From NCBI RefSeq assembly GCF_900099785.1, contig NZ_FNDS01000010.1, forward strand, positions 1-64,000: DNA of 64,000 nt, in the 5' to 3' direction. This document shows, one piece after another, positions 17,561-27,506 of this stretch. This stretch comes from Pseudomonas panipatensis. Its GTDB lineage: Bacteria; Pseudomonadota; Gammaproteobacteria; Pseudomonadales; Pseudomonadaceae. The notes below the pieces were generated by a model, which was not told the origin of the DNA, did no database searches, and was given only the letters and a program-made list of their open reading frames with translations. Each line of letters opens with the position of its first letter. Position 1 is the first letter of the stretch. Made by a program: the position numbers and the translations under genes.

Positions 17561-18787
17561 TCAACTCGGCATGTGCCGCCGGGTCGCCGCCCACAGCAGC
17601 AGCGCCAGCAAACTGACCGATGCCCCCAGCAGGCAGACGCCCTGCCAGCCTGCATAGGCGTAGGTAGTAGTCGCACCGATCGCCCCTAGGCCGCTGCCCG
17701 TTGCGTAGAACAGCATGTAGATGGCGACCAATCGGCTGCGCGCCTCCGGTCGGGCGCGGAAGATCAGGCTCTGGTTGGTGACGTGCAACGCCTGTCCGCC
17801 CATGTCCAGCAACACGATGCCGATCACTAGCGCCCACAGCGACGACGTCATCAGCGATAGCGGCCACCAGGCCAGCAGCAGCATCACGAGCGCCGCCGCA
17901 GTGACGCGCTGGGCCAATCCGTTGTCCGCCCATTGCCCGGCACGTGAGGCAGCCAGCGCACCTGCCGCACCCACCAGTCCGAAAGCACCAATGACGCTGT
18001 GCGAGAGCGCGAAGGGCGGCGCGCTCAACGGCAGGACCAAAGCACTCCAGAAGATATTGAAGGCAGCGAACATGAGCAGCGCCAGCATGCCCCGGACTTG
18101 CAGCACCCGTGTTTCCCGCAACAGCGTCAGCATGGAAGCGATGAGGAGCGGATAGCTCATGGCTGCCGGTGTCGTCGCCAAGATCGGCAGGCGCCGCCAT
18201 AGCGGTAGTGCAATCGCCAGCATCAGCGCGGCGGCGCAGAAGTACACGCCGCGCCAACCGGCCAGGTCGTTGACGCCGCCAGCGAACACACGGGCCAACA
18301 GCAAACCCATGAACACTCCGCCCTGCGCTGCGCCCACCACGCGGCCCTGTTCATGGAGACCGGCGGCGCTAGCGGCATAGGCGATCAGTCCCTGCGTCAT
18401 CGCCGTGCCCAGCAAACCGACGCCAAGCATGCTGGCCAGCAGCACCGGCGCGGACGAAGCCCAACCCACCGCCGCCAGTGCAGCCACCAGCGCCAGCAAT
18501 TGCACGGCCATCAAGCGCCGGCGATCCACACGGTCGCCCAAGGGCACCAGCAGCAGCAAGGCCAGCGCGCAGCCGACCTGCGTGGCCGTAATCACGCCGC
18601 CGACTGATGCGGGACTGATGTTGAAATCCAGCGCCAATGTGTCCAGCAGTGGCTGCGCGTAATACACGTTGGCGACGCTCAAGCCACTGGCCGCTGCAAA
18701 CAGCGTCACCAGGCTGCGCTGCATGTCCGCTGGTCGTTCGGACGCCGTGACCTGGTGCGGCGATGTCGTCAAGGAGGAAGCCTTCAT
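17561..18787 (-). CDS. MFS transporter (DHA1-type drug/metabolite exporter)
   Basis: 408 residues from the ATG at 18787, which has AGGTG 7 bases upstream; a GTG at 18796 is less likely. Twelve hydrophobic helices are visible. GDRVDRRRLM after the second helix is the major facilitator motif A, and VANVYYAQPLLDTLA opens the first helix. Such proteins use the proton gradient to export drugs or metabolites. Transcribed divergently from an HxlR regulator across 110 bp, so it is probably repressed by that regulator. Substrate unknown. Confidence 0.85.
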   Translation of the reverse strand: MKASSLTTSPHQVTASERPADMQRSLVTLFAAASGLSVANVYYAQPLLDTLALDFNISPASVGGVITATQVGCALALLLLVPLGDRVDRRRLMAVQLLALVAALAAVGWASSAPVLLASMLGVGLLGTAMTQGLIAYAASAAGLHEQGRVVGAAQGGVFMGLLLARVFAGGVNDLAGWRGVYFCAAALMLAIALPLWRRLPILATTPAAMSYPLLIASMLTLLRETRVLQVRGMLALLMFAAFNIFWSALVLPLSAPPFALSHSVIGAFGLVGAAGALAASRAGQWADNGLAQRVTAAALVMLLLAWWPLSLMTSSLWALVIGIVLLDMGGQALHVTNQSLIFRARPEARSRLVAIYMLFYATGSGLGAIGATTTYAYAGWQGVCLLGASVSLLALLLWAATRRHMPS

Positions 18788-18806
18788 GGTCTGCACCTAA
18801 TTGATC

Positions 18807-18825
18807 TGGTTTCAAAACGAAACCA
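18807..18825. promoter_or_regulatory. Palindromic operator candidate between MFS and HxlR genes
   Basis: TGGTTTC (18807-18813) and GAAACCA (18819-18825) form a perfect 7-bp inverted repeat with a 5-base spacer, centred in the divergent intergenic region. A second AT-rich near-palindrome, TTGCA...TGCAA around TTTTAAAA, lies at 18841-18859. HxlR dimers bind such repeats near their own and the target promoter. Confidence 0.55.
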
Positions 18826-18897
18826 TTTGAAGGCTAGGCCTTGCAGTTTTAAAATGCAACCGGAAAGACCGCCAATGCCCGATTACCCGGAGATCTC

Positions 18898-19344
18898 ATG
18901 CCACATCGCAAGTCCTCCAATGACGAGCCCTGCCCCGTCGCCCGCTCCGTCGATGTCGTTGGCGATCGGTGGTCGTTGCTCATCGTGCGCGATGCGTTCG
19001 ATGGCATGCGTCGCTTCGGTGACTTCCAGCGCAGCCTGGGCATGGCCCGCAATATCCTGTCCGACCGCCTGCGCAAGCTGGTGGACGCGGGCATCCTGGA
19101 GACCCAGGCGGCTTCGGATGGAACGGCTTACCAGGAGTACGTGCTAACGGCCAAGGGAGAGAGCCTGTTTCCCCTCGTGGTCGCGCTACGACAGTGGGGC
19201 GAACAGCACCTGTTTGCGCGCAGCGAGCGCCATTCCGAGCTGATTGACAAGCGTACCGGCAGGCCCATTCCATTCATGGCGCCGCAGGCCGAAGATGGTG
19301 CCGTGCTGCGACCTGAAGGCACCGAGGTTCGGAAACTTTCGTAG
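18898..19344 (+). CDS. HxlR-family winged-helix regulator
   Basis: 148 residues. The opening CPVARSVDVVGDRWSLLIVRD and MRRFGDFQRSLGMARNILSDRLRKLVDAGIL are the HxlR signature, with the conserved Cys near residue 12, which in some members senses oxidants or electrophiles. The C-terminal 25 residues are not conserved in the family as far as can be judged. Divergent from the MFS exporter with a palindrome between them, it most likely represses that gene until a toxic compound is bound or a Cys is modified. Confidence 0.88.
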   Translation: MPHRKSSNDEPCPVARSVDVVGDRWSLLIVRDAFDGMRRFGDFQRSLGMARNILSDRLRKLVDAGILETQAASDGTAYQEYVLTAKGESLFPLVVALRQWGEQHLFARSERHSELIDKRTGRPIPFMAPQAEDGAVLRPEGTEVRKLS

Positions 19345-19494
19345 ATTCCATCCGCTGCGCCTATTCAACGGTAACGAGGCGTTCTTCGCTGCTCGCCACG
19401 AGCGTAGCGATCGCGTCCGCACCCTCCTGGAGACGCTATGGCCGCACTGCGCAAGCATGTGCGTAATGGCCATACCAGCAGTGCGTGGGTCGAG
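19345..19494. other. Gap with possible gene debris
   Basis: 150 bases between the HxlR gene and the hydrolase remnant. One frame reads through with plausible protein character (LFNGNEAFFAARHERSDRVR) but has no start and no recognised family, so it may be degraded coding DNA. Confidence 0.3.
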
Positions 19495-19960
19495 TCATCC
19501 GTGACTCGCGGTAACGCGATCCCCCGCCGGTAGCGCGGTGAGCAGCTCACGCAGGTGGCGGGTGACGATCTGCGGTCTTTCCAGCATCAGTTGGTGGCCG
19601 CAGCTGGCCAGCACTTCGAACAGGGAACCGGGCAGCAACTCATGCAGCGGGCGGGCGCGTTCGGCGGGGGTCAGGCCGTCGCTGTCGCCAGCGAGAATGC
19701 GCACCGGCAGGCGGGTCAGCTCCAGCACCCAGGCCGGCAGTGACAGCAGCGGCCCGTCCAGCGGCAGTTGGACAAGGCCGAAGCCACCAGCCACATCGCC
19801 GAGCAACGAGAGCCCCCCACCGCCAGCATCAGGACCTGCAGCTCGGCGTGACGTTGCTCGGCCCCGGCGCGACTGGCGCCAAGAATCGACAGCCCCCCGG
19901 CAACACCTTGAGCGACTGTTGCTGGAGGCGGCGCCCGGCGAGCGCGCCGCCTGGTATCAA
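19495..19960 (-). pseudogene. Alpha/beta hydrolase C-terminal remnant
   Basis: The open part, up to about 19806, reads LPVRILAGDSDGLTPAERARPLHELLPG and CGHQLMLERPQIVTRHLRELL. These hold the catalytic Asp and His region of an alpha/beta hydrolase, but the nucleophile elbow and oxyanion part are missing. Upstream, another frame has plausible coding character (AEQRHAELQVLMLAV) and meets this one at a run of six G near 19815, which looks like a one-base frameshift. Beyond that nothing is recognisable. The gene is therefore broken and truncated at its 5' end. Confidence 0.65.
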
Positions 19961-20344
19961 TTACTCGGATTTGAAGCAGTAGACGGCGAGCTTGTTGCCA
20001 TCCAGATCACGGGCATACGCAGCATAGGCATTGGGCGCCCAGTCGCGCGGACCGGCGGCGCCTTCGTTCTTGCCGCCGGCGCCAAGCGCTGCGTCGTGGA
20101 AGGCATGGATCTGTGCCCGGCTCTGCGCCTCGAAGCTGACGGTCACGCCGTTGCCTACGCTGGCAGGTTGGCCGTTCGCGGGCTTGAGCACGAAGAAGGA
20201 CGGCTTGTCCACGCCCCAGATCGAGCCGTTGTCGCCCAGGTCGGCCAGGCGTTTGAAGCCCAGCTTGCCGAGTGTTTCATCATAGAAGGCGCGCGCCTTG
20301 GCCAGATCGTTGGTGCCGACAGTTACGTGGGTGAAGATCGACAT
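19961..20344 (-). CDS. VOC-family (glyoxalase/bleomycin-resistance fold) protein
   Basis: 127 residues from the ATG at 20344, which has GGAG 6 bases upstream; an ATG at 20356 is less suited. It begins with FTHVTVGTNDLAKARAFYDETLGKLGF and ends YARDLDGNKLAVYCF, the standard start and end of a vicinal oxygen chelate domain pair. The second-half Glu and the His near the start suggest a metal site. It lies 70 bp downstream of the formaldehyde dehydrogenase gene on the same strand, where other genomes often have S-formylglutathione hydrolase, so a role in glutathione-linked detoxification is possible. Function not known. Confidence 0.8.
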   Translation of the reverse strand: MSIFTHVTVGTNDLAKARAFYDETLGKLGFKRLADLGDNGSIWGVDKPSFFVLKPANGQPASVGNGVTVSFEAQSRAQIHAFHDAALGAGGKNEGAAGPRDWAPNAYAAYARDLDGNKLAVYCFKSE

Positions 20345-20414
20345 GAAAGTCTCCATCGTGGGTTGTTGGGGTGATACAGAGGAACCGCTGCCGGTCGCGG
20401 CAGCGGAGTGACGC

Positions 20415-21539
<1,125 letters not shown>

Positions 21540-21659
21540 CTATCGTGGTTTTCTCAAGTGTTTGCGCGGGCGTGGGGCTCCCCGGAACATCGCCATTGCC
21601 AGGCAATGCTGAGGAAATCCGCACCCGTGCGTTTCTGGTTTATCGCGCTGAGCGCGCCT

Positions 21660-23225
21660 TCAGCCCGCCAGCATCGCGGGGCCGCGCACCAGGCGCGCGG
21701 CGCTGGCGATGTCCGGTGCCAGCCAGCGGTCCTCGTCATAGGGCGGAACCTGCTCGCGCAGCAGCAGCCAGGCAGCCGTGGTTCCCGCGCCGAAGCGCTG
21801 TTCCTTGAGGAACTCGAAGGCCTGTGCCGCGAGCAGGTATTCGATGGCGAGCACCTGGGTGGTGTTCTCGATCACCTTGAGCAGCTTGAGTGCCGCGCCG
21901 GTACCGAGGCTGAGGTGGTCCTCCTGCAGGGCCGAGGTCACGAAATTGTCGACCACCGCCGGCTGGGCCAACTGGCGGTTCTCGCCGACCAGGGCGGCCG
22001 CCACGTACTGCGCGATCATCATTCCCGAGTTGACCCCGGGTTGGCTCACCAGGAAGGCCGGCAGGCCGCTGACCAGGGGATTGATCAGGCGATCCAGGCG
22101 CCGCTCGGCCACCCCGGCCAGTTCCGCCAGGGCGATGCTCAGCAGGTCGGCCGCCATCGCCACTGACTCGCCGTGCGGGTTGGCCTGCGACAGCACCCGG
22201 TAGCTGTCCGGCGTGCCGACCACGAGCGGGTTGTCGGTCGCCGACGCCAGTTCCGTGTCGATCTGCCGTTCGGCGTGCACCAATTGGTCGCGGCAGGCGC
22301 CATGGATCTGCGGGATCGAGCGGATGCTCAAGGCATCCTGGGTGCGAATCCCGCGGCTGCCGGCTATCACTTCGCTGCCCTTCAGCAGCGCGCGAAGATT
22401 GGCCCCCACCCGTTGCGCACCGGGATGCGGCTTCAGCGCCAGGACCACCTCGTCGAACGCATCGATCTGTCCGCGCAGGGCCTCGAAACTCATGGCGCCG
22501 ATGGTGTCCGCCCAATCCGCCAGGTTGAAGGCATCGGCCAGCCCCAGGCAGGCGAGCCCGGTCATGCAGGGCGTCCCGTTGACCAGGCTGATGCCGTCCT
22601 TCGCGGTCAGTTCGAGCGGCGCCATCCCGGCCTGGCGCAAGACCGTTTCCGCCGGCATCGTCCGCCCCTGCCAGTTCACCTCGCCAACCCCCAGCAAGGC
22701 GACGCCAATGTGCGCCATGTGGGTCAGATAGCCGACCGAGCCCTGCGCCGGAACCACGGGCGTGATGTGCTGATTGAGCAGCTCGACGAGCGCGCGGATC
22801 ACGCCGGGGCTGATCCCCGAGTGACCGCGGGCGAAGTTGCCGATGGCCGCGCACATGATCGCCCGGGTCTGCTCGACCTTCAGCGGCGCGCCGACGCCAC
22901 AGGCATGGCTGAGCAAGGTGTTGCGCGACAACTGCGCCAATTGCGCCCCTTCCAGCCGCACCGTGCTGAGGGCGCCGAGGCCGGTGCTGATGCCGTAGGC
23001 GCGCTCGCCACTCGCGACTATCCGCTCGACGATGGCACGGGCGTTGTCGATGCGCGCCCAGGTCGAGTCGGCGAGGACCAGCCGAGCGCCATGCCGGGCC
23101 ACCTGGACGATCTCCCGCCAGGTCAGCGGGCTGTCGCCCAGAATGACGCTTTCAGCGCTCTGCGCCTTCGGATGCCGAGACGCTGAGCGATCCACCAGGC
23201 CGCAATCGAGATCCACCGAACTCAT
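21660..23225 (-). CDS. HAL/PAL-family lyase homologue lacking the MIO-forming Ala-Ser-Gly triad
   Basis: 521 residues with the full length and layout of histidine/phenylalanine ammonia-lyases. Conserved elements: AYGISTGLG (Tyr77), [14 protein letters not shown] (Asn216), [10 protein letters not shown] (Arg302), SATDNPL (Asn332) and LQEDH (Glu435). But where the family reads GSVGASGDLAPLAHM, this protein reads GSVGYLTHM (162-170): the Ala-Ser-Gly that cyclises to the MIO cofactor is deleted. The usual Tyr of QDAYSLR is Leu299. The frame is otherwise intact and under normal codon use, so it is not a simple pseudogene. It overlaps the transporter ATPase gene by 4 bases as last gene of that operon. 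Any chemistry must be MIO-independent; function unknown. Confidence 0.85.
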   Translation of the reverse strand: MSSVDLDCGLVDRSASRHPKAQSAESVILGDSPLTWREIVQVARHGARLVLADSTWARIDNARAIVERIVASGERAYGISTGLGALSTVRLEGAQLAQLSRNTLLSHACGVGAPLKVEQTRAIMCAAIGNFARGHSGISPGVIRALVELLNQHITPVVPAQGSVGYLTHMAHIGVALLGVGEVNWQGRTMPAETVLRQAGMAPLELTAKDGISLVNGTPCMTGLACLGLADAFNLADWADTIGAMSFEALRGQIDAFDEVVLALKPHPGAQRVGANLRALLKGSEVIAGSRGIRTQDALSIRSIPQIHGACRDQLVHAERQIDTELASATDNPLVVGTPDSYRVLSQANPHGESVAMAADLLSIALAELAGVAERRLDRLINPLVSGLPAFLVSQPGVNSGMMIAQYVAAALVGENRQLAQPAVVDNFVTSALQEDHLSLGTGAALKLLKVIENTTQVLAIEYLLAAQAFEFLKEQRFGAGTTAAWLLLREQVPPYDEDRWLAPDIASAARLVRGPAMLAG

Positions 23226-24013
23226 TCCGCGCTCCTCATCTGGTGGCTGGAGACGAATTGCCGGAAGCGCTCGGTGGGTAGCCCCTCGAACAACTCGTCG
23301 GGCGAGCCTTGCGCATCGATGCGCCCGCCCTGCATGAACACCACCCGGTTGGAGACGTGCCGGGCGAAGCCCATTTCGTGCGTGACGACCAGCATGGTGC
23401 GCCCCTCCTCCGCCAGCGCGCGCATGACCTTGAGCACCTCGCCCACCAGCTCCGGGTCGAGTGCCGAGGTCGGCTCGTCGAACAGCATGACCTGCGGGTT
23501 CATCGCCAGGGCCCGAGCGATCGCCACGCGCTGCTGCTGACCGCCGGAGAGATGGGCCGGGTAATAGTTGCGCCGCTCGTACAGGCCGACTTTCTGCAGC
23601 AGCCTTTCAGCCTCCTCGACGCACTCGGCGTGAGAGCGCTTGAGCACCTGCAGCGGCCCTTCCATGACGTTCTCGATCACCGTCCGGTGCGTCCACAGGT
23701 TGAAGCCCTGGAACACCATGCCCAGGCGGCTGCGGATGCGTTCCACCTGGCGCCCATCGCGCGGCGCCTGGCGTCCGTCGCGCAGGCGCTTCATCTCGAT
23801 GGCTTCGCCGTTGAGGCGGATGCTGCCTTCGTCGGGTGTTTCGAGAAGATTGATGCAGCGCAGGAAGGTGCTCTTGCCGGAGCCGCTGGCACCGAGAATG
23901 GACACCACGTCTCCGCGCCTGGCGTCGAGGGAAATACCCTGGAGTACGCGCACGTCTCCATAGGACTTCTGGATATTGGATACCGACAAGGCAATCTCTG
24001 GCTGAGCGTTCAT
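23222..24013 (-). CDS. Polar amino-acid ABC transporter ATP-binding protein (HisP/OccP type)
   Basis: 263 residues from the ATG at 24013; a longer open frame upstream is a shadow of the permease. Walker [11 protein letters not shown]-loop MVFQGFNLW, signature LSGGQQQR, Walker B VMLFDEP and switch TH are all present. The insertion with GDVVSILG and [16 protein letters not shown] matches the HisP/GlnQ group. It powers import of an amino acid from the periplasm. The start overlaps the upstream permease by 4 bases and its end overlaps the HAL-like gene by 4 bases, so all are translationally coupled. Confidence 0.93.
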   Translation of the reverse strand: MNAQPEIALSVSNIQKSYGDVRVLQGISLDARRGDVVSILGASGSGKSTFLRCINLLETPDEGSIRLNGEAIEMKRLRDGRQAPRDGRQVERIRSRLGMVFQGFNLWTHRTVIENVMEGPLQVLKRSHAECVEEAERLLQKVGLYERRNYYPAHLSGGQQQRVAIARALAMNPQVMLFDEPTSALDPELVGEVLKVMRALAEEGRTMLVVTHEMGFARHVSNRVVFMQGGRIDAQGSPDELFEGLPTERFRQFVSSHQMRSAE

Positions 24014-24771
24014 ACGGAGCCCCGCTGAATGTTCGAATGGTTGATGGCGTCGAGAGGCGCTGTGGCCGCTTCGCCGTCCGAGGGACGCTCGCGCAGGTGG
24101 GGCGTCAGGCGATGCTCCAGCCAACCGATGGCCCGCACGATGAGGTAGTTGATGACCAGGTAGATCAGCGCCGCGCAGATGAACACTTCGACGACGCGGT
24201 AGGTACGCTGGATGATCTGTTGGGCGACCCCGGTGACGTCCCAGACGGTGATCAGGCTGGCCAGCGCCGTGGCCTTGAGCATGAGGATCGCTTCGGTGGA
24301 GTACGCCGGCAGCATCTGGCGCAGGGTGATCGGGGCGATGATCCGCCGCAGCAGCGCCCAGCGAGACATGCCGCAGGCCAGCCCCGCTTCGATCTGTCCG
24401 TGCGGGACGCTGAGCAGGCCCCCGCGGATGATCTCGGCGGTGTAGCCGGCCGTGCACAGCGCCAGGGAGACCACCGCGCAGCCATAGGGCGAGCGCAGGA
24501 CGCCCCAGGCGACGCTGTGGCGGATCAGCGAGAACTGCCCCAGGCCGTAGTAGATCAGGTACATCTGGATGATCAGCGGCGTGCCGCGGAAGATCCAGAT
24601 GTAGCAGCGCGCCGGCGTGCTCAGCAGCGGCGAGCGGCTGACACGCATGCTGACGATGCCCAGTGACAGCAACAGCCCCAGCGACAGAGAACTGCCAAAC
24701 AGCGTCAGCGTGGTGGGCAGCGCCGCCAGCAACTTGAGCAAGGTATCGAGTAGGAACGGGAAATCGATCAT
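24010..24771 (-). CDS. Polar amino-acid ABC transporter permease (HisM type)
   Basis: 253 residues with five or six hydrophobic helices. The family EAA loop is visible as [51 protein letters not shown] is the typical HisMQ N-terminal motif. It pairs with the permease encoded 16 bp upstream to form the membrane channel of the importer. The last 4 bases overlap the ATPase gene. Confidence 0.92.
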   Translation of the reverse strand: MIDFPFLLDTLLKLLAALPTTLTLFGSSLSLGLLLSLGIVSMRVSRSPLLSTPARCYIWIFRGTPLIIQMYLIYYGLGQFSLIRHSVAWGVLRSPYGCAVVSLALCTAGYTAEIIRGGLLSVPHGQIEAGLACGMSRWALLRRIIAPITLRQMLPAYSTEAILMLKATALASLITVWDVTGVAQQIIQRTYRVVEVFICAALIYLVINYLIVRAIGWLEHRLTPHLRERPSDGEAATAPLDAINHSNIQRGSV

Positions 24772-24787
24772 TTGCGGCTCGCCTGCA

Positions 24788-25510
24788 TCAGTAGCGGATG
24801 GGGGTACGTTGTTGCGTGCGGCTCACGCGCGCCTCGGCCAGGTTGAACACCCGCCCCGACAACCCGGTCAGCAGCAGATAGCCAATGCCGCCGATGATGT
24901 AGAAGGTGAAGTACTGGCGCGTGGACCCGGCGGCCATCAGGCTGGCGCGCATCAGCTCGACCAGGCCGATGACCGAGATCAGCGACGAGTCCTTCAAGGT
25001 CATCTGCCAGACGTTGCCCAGGCCGGGGAGCGAATAGCTCAGTACCTGCGGGAGCAGTACCCGCCTGAAGCGCGTGAAGGGGCTCATGCCGATGGCCAGT
25101 GCCGCCTCCAGTTGCCCTCGGGGGATGGCCAGAAACGCCCCGCGATAGACTTCGGCCTGGTACGACCCCGACAGCAGGCCGACCGCGAGCGCGCCTACCC
25201 AGAACGGCGGCAGGTCGACGTAACCGGTCTTGCCGAACCAGTGGCCGAGCGCCGAGGCCAGCGTGGCGCCACCGAAATAGAACAGGTAGATGACCAGCAG
25301 TTCGGGAATGCCGCGAACCAGCACCAGATACCCATTGCCTAGCCAGCGCAGGCCAAGGCGCCGGGACAGCTTCGCCGCCGCCACCAGGCTGCCGAGCAAG
25401 GCCCCGACCAGCAGCGACACCAATGTCAGTACCAGGGTCATGGCGATGGCGCTCAACAGGGTCGAACCCCAACCGCTCTGACCGAAGCCGAGCATCTGCA
25501 AGGTTTCCAT
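24788..25510 (-). CDS. Polar amino-acid ABC transporter permease (HisQ type)
   Basis: 240 residues from the ATG at 25510, chosen for GAGGAG 6 bases upstream; the frame is open further but that part is not membrane-protein-like. VRGIPELLVIYLFYFGG and the EAA loop GQLEAALAIGMSPFTRFRRVLLPQVLSY identify the HisQ/OccQ group. WQMTLKDSSLISVIGL is the usual substrate-channel motif. Works with the second permease, the ATPase and the binding protein as one importer. Confidence 0.92.
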   Translation of the reverse strand: METLQMLGFGQSGWGSTLLSAIAMTLVLTLVSLLVGALLGSLVAAAKLSRRLGLRWLGNGYLVLVRGIPELLVIYLFYFGGATLASALGHWFGKTGYVDLPPFWVGALAVGLLSGSYQAEVYRGAFLAIPRGQLEAALAIGMSPFTRFRRVLLPQVLSYSLPGLGNVWQMTLKDSSLISVIGLVELMRASLMAAGSTRQYFTFYIIGGIGYLLLTGLSGRVFNLAEARVSRTQQRTPIRY

Positions 25511-25603
25511 ATACATCTCCTCGTCTCGATCGGCGTGCCGCTGCTGGATCGACCTTGCAGCGACACGTCGATGAATTGCCGAGCCGTCCAGGCAGCTCAC
25601 CCG

Positions 25604-25621
25604 CGCAAGGGTCGCCTTGCG
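25604..25621. other. Short hairpin between binding-protein and permease genes
   Basis: CGCAAGG/CCTTGCG with a 4-base loop lies in the 142-bp gap after the binding-protein gene. No T run follows. In ABC operons such stems often protect the upstream mRNA so that more binding protein is made than permease; that role here is inference. Confidence 0.35.
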
Positions 25622-25652
25622 GTTCTCCCCGGACGCCTCGATAGCGGCGGGT

Positions 25653-26516
25653 TCAGGGGGTGATGTCGGCCTTGAACCATTTCTCGGAGAGTTTCTTCAC
25701 GGTCCCGTCCAGCAGCGCGGCGTTCAGCGCCTCGTCGAACTTGGCTTTCAGCTCGGGCGTGTCCTGGCGGAAACCCAGGGCCTCGCCGGGGCCCCAGATC
25801 GGTCCGCCGATCTTGAAGCCGACCATGGCCACCGATTTGTTCTCGGGCTTGTCGAGGGTCGAGAGGAAGAAGGTCACGTCGTCGAAAGCGAAGTCGATGC
25901 GCCCGGCCTGCAGGTCAAGGACGTGCTCGCCGGACTTCTTGTATTCGCGGATGCTGGCGATGTCCTTGAAGTTGCTTTCGACGAATTCCGTGTAGGCAGT
26001 GCCGGACTGGATGCCCAGGGTCTTGCCGTCGAGGAGACGACGCAGTTTGTCGATATAGGGCTTGTCGGCCTGGGCGTCCCCGGTGAGCTTGATCACCTGG
26101 TTGGCCAGGCCCGCCTTGGCGATCAGCTCCGGATCGGCCGCCGCGAGCACGCCCTGGGTGGCGGCGTAGGGTCGGGAGAAGGCGATCACCTTCTCGCGTT
26201 CGGGGGTGATGGCGATCGCGTCCATCAGCACGTCGAACTTGCCCGCCTGCAGGCCGGGAATCATCCCGTCCCAGTCCTGGGACTTCAGCGTGCATTGAAT
26301 CTTGATGCGGGCACAGAGGTCCGCCAGGAGTTCCGGCTCGAAGCCGCCGATCTGCCCGTTCGGCAGCGTCAGGTTCCACGGCTCGTAGGCCGCCTCGGTG
26401 GCGATGGTGACAGCGGTCCACTCCTTGGCCTGAGTCGCCGACATGCACAACCAGGTAGCGCCGACGAGGGCAAACCTGGCTGCTTTCACTAACGCGTTGC
26501 TTTTTGTTGTTGTCAT
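25653..26516 (-). CDS. Amino-acid ABC transporter periplasmic substrate-binding protein
   Basis: 287 residues from the ATG at 26516, with GGGAG 7 bases upstream. A signal peptide runs to about residue 30 (ARFALVGATWLCMSATQAKEW). The mature protein has VTIATEAAYEPWNL, GGFEPELLADLCARI, WDGMIPGLQAGKFDVLMDAIAITPER and GIQSGTAYTEF, all hallmarks of the cluster 3 binding proteins for histidine, lysine/arginine/ornithine and octopine/nopaline. A basic amino acid or its derivative is therefore a fair guess, but the ligand cannot be read from sequence alone. Confidence 0.9.
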   Translation of the reverse strand: MTTTKSNALVKAARFALVGATWLCMSATQAKEWTAVTIATEAAYEPWNLTLPNGQIGGFEPELLADLCARIKIQCTLKSQDWDGMIPGLQAGKFDVLMDAIAITPEREKVIAFSRPYAATQGVLAAADPELIAKAGLANQVIKLTGDAQADKPYIDKLRRLLDGKTLGIQSGTAYTEFVESNFKDIASIREYKKSGEHVLDLQAGRIDFAFDDVTFFLSTLDKPENKSVAMVGFKIGGPIWGPGEALGFRQDTPELKAKFDEALNAALLDGTVKKLSEKWFKADITP

Positions 26517-26552
26517 ATCTGCTCCCCGTTGCACGTTGACGGGATTGTTAGT

Positions 26553-26577
26553 GCCTCTCCGCACCTATCGGAGAGGC
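26553..26577. terminator. Strong 9-bp hairpin between the oxygenase and binding-protein genes
   Basis: GCCTCTCCG (26553-26561) and CGGAGAGGC (26569-26577) pair perfectly around 7 bases. On the minus transcript it follows the oxygenase stop by about 35 bases and precedes the transporter genes. No T run follows in that direction, so it may act as a partial terminator or mRNA-stability element that uncouples oxygenase and transporter levels. Confidence 0.55.
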
Positions 26578-26611
26578 TTGTCTTGGCGGCACGCGATCCT
26601 GAGCGTCTGGC

Positions 26612-27400
26612 TCAGCTGGCGCGCCCGTAGAAACCGAGGCTTTCCTCCGTACTGAACATCACGTCCTGCTTCTCGTAGTAGGAGAAGATCGCAATCAGGC
26701 GTTCCCGCGGCCCTTGTACGGGGGTCACCCGGTGCAGGGAGTTGACGCCACGAAACACGTTCAGGGTGCCGGCTTCCAGCGTCAGGGTCTTGATCGCCGG
26801 ATCGCGCCCGTCCAGCACGTCCGCGATGCCGTCGTAGTTGGGGTTGTCGGCGGAACGCAGATTGCTGCGGTACTGGAACTTGCCGCCCTCCAGGGGCTCT
26901 TGCAGCAACAGCGTCGTGGTGAACTCGCTTCTGTCGAAGTGCCAGTTCAGCGCTTCGCCGTCGCGGTAGCCCATGACGTTCACGCGTGCCAGCGGGTCCT
27001 TCATCATGTGCAGCGAGGGCTTGCCCATCACCGCCGCGATAAAGCGCAGCAGCGGCGGGTATTCGTAGATGGCCAGCACGACGCTCTTTTCCAACTGGTC
27101 GGCGCACAGCGTGTGGTTGGTCGACTCCACCTCGCGCAAGGCAGGATGGTCCGGCGCCAGTTCCTTGAAATCCGGCAGGAAGTAAATGTTGTGCCGACGC
27201 GAGTGCGTGTGCGACTGGCTGTCCATCTTCGGCTTCAGTTGCGCCACGGCCTGCTCGATGGCCTGCGGCTTCATCAACTGCTTGAGGTTGAACATGCCGG
27301 TCTCTTGCAGCTCTGCCGCCGCTCGATCGACGGCGGCCTGCCACTCGGGGCTAGCTTCCCGATCCAACGGATAGCGGTCCAAATCGAGGATGTCTTTCAT
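26612..27400 (-). CDS. 2-oxoglutarate/Fe(II)-dependent oxygenase of the BesD/HalD-like amino-acid family
   Basis: 262 residues from the ATG at 27400, which has AGGGAGG about 6 bases upstream; the frame is open further but upstream codons are not protein-like. The facial triad is visible: HFD at 154-156 (NWHFDRSEF) and His223 (SLHRVTPVQG), with Arg232 or Arg234 to bind 2-oxoglutarate. The overall pattern (start DILDLDRYPLDREASPEW, EGGKFQYRSNLR, AGTLNVFRG) resembles the BesD/HalD free amino-acid halogenase group. Halogenases replace the Asp by Gly or Ala; Asp156 here predicts hydroxylation. First gene on this strand ahead of the amino-acid transporter and divergent from LysR, so it likely hydroxylates the imported amino acid. 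Confidence 0.75.
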   Translation of the reverse strand: MKDILDLDRYPLDREASPEWQAAVDRAAAELQETGMFNLKQLMKPQAIEQAVAQLKPKMDSQSHTHSRRHNIYFLPDFKELAPDHPALREVESTNHTLCADQLEKSVVLAIYEYPPLLRFIAAVMGKPSLHMMKDPLARVNVMGYRDGEALNWHFDRSEFTTTLLLQEPLEGGKFQYRSNLRSADNPNYDGIADVLDGRDPAIKTLTLEAGTLNVFRGVNSLHRVTPVQGPRERLIAIFSYYEKQDVMFSTEESLGFYGRAS

Positions 27401-27506
27401 CAGTGCCTCCCTAGTCAGTGAGGCATGAACGTAACGTGAGAAAAACTTTGTCACAACGGCATTAATTGTTAGCTTACCCTTAGAAAATCTTTCGAAGGAA
27501 CCATTC
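27401..27506. promoter_or_regulatory. Divergent promoter region between oxygenase and LysR genes
   Basis: 106 bp, clearly AT-richer than the genes, including AAAAACTTTGTCACAACGGC and ATTAATTGTTAG. LysR proteins normally bind such a shared region. No unambiguous T-N11-A box or -10/-35 pair could be fixed by eye. Confidence 0.5.

Noticed and set aside
22700-22760. Sequencing error as cause of the missing MIO motif
   Set aside because: The difference is an in-frame deletion of six codons with clean flanks and no homopolymer, and the remaining frame is intact. It still deserves confirmation by resequencing.
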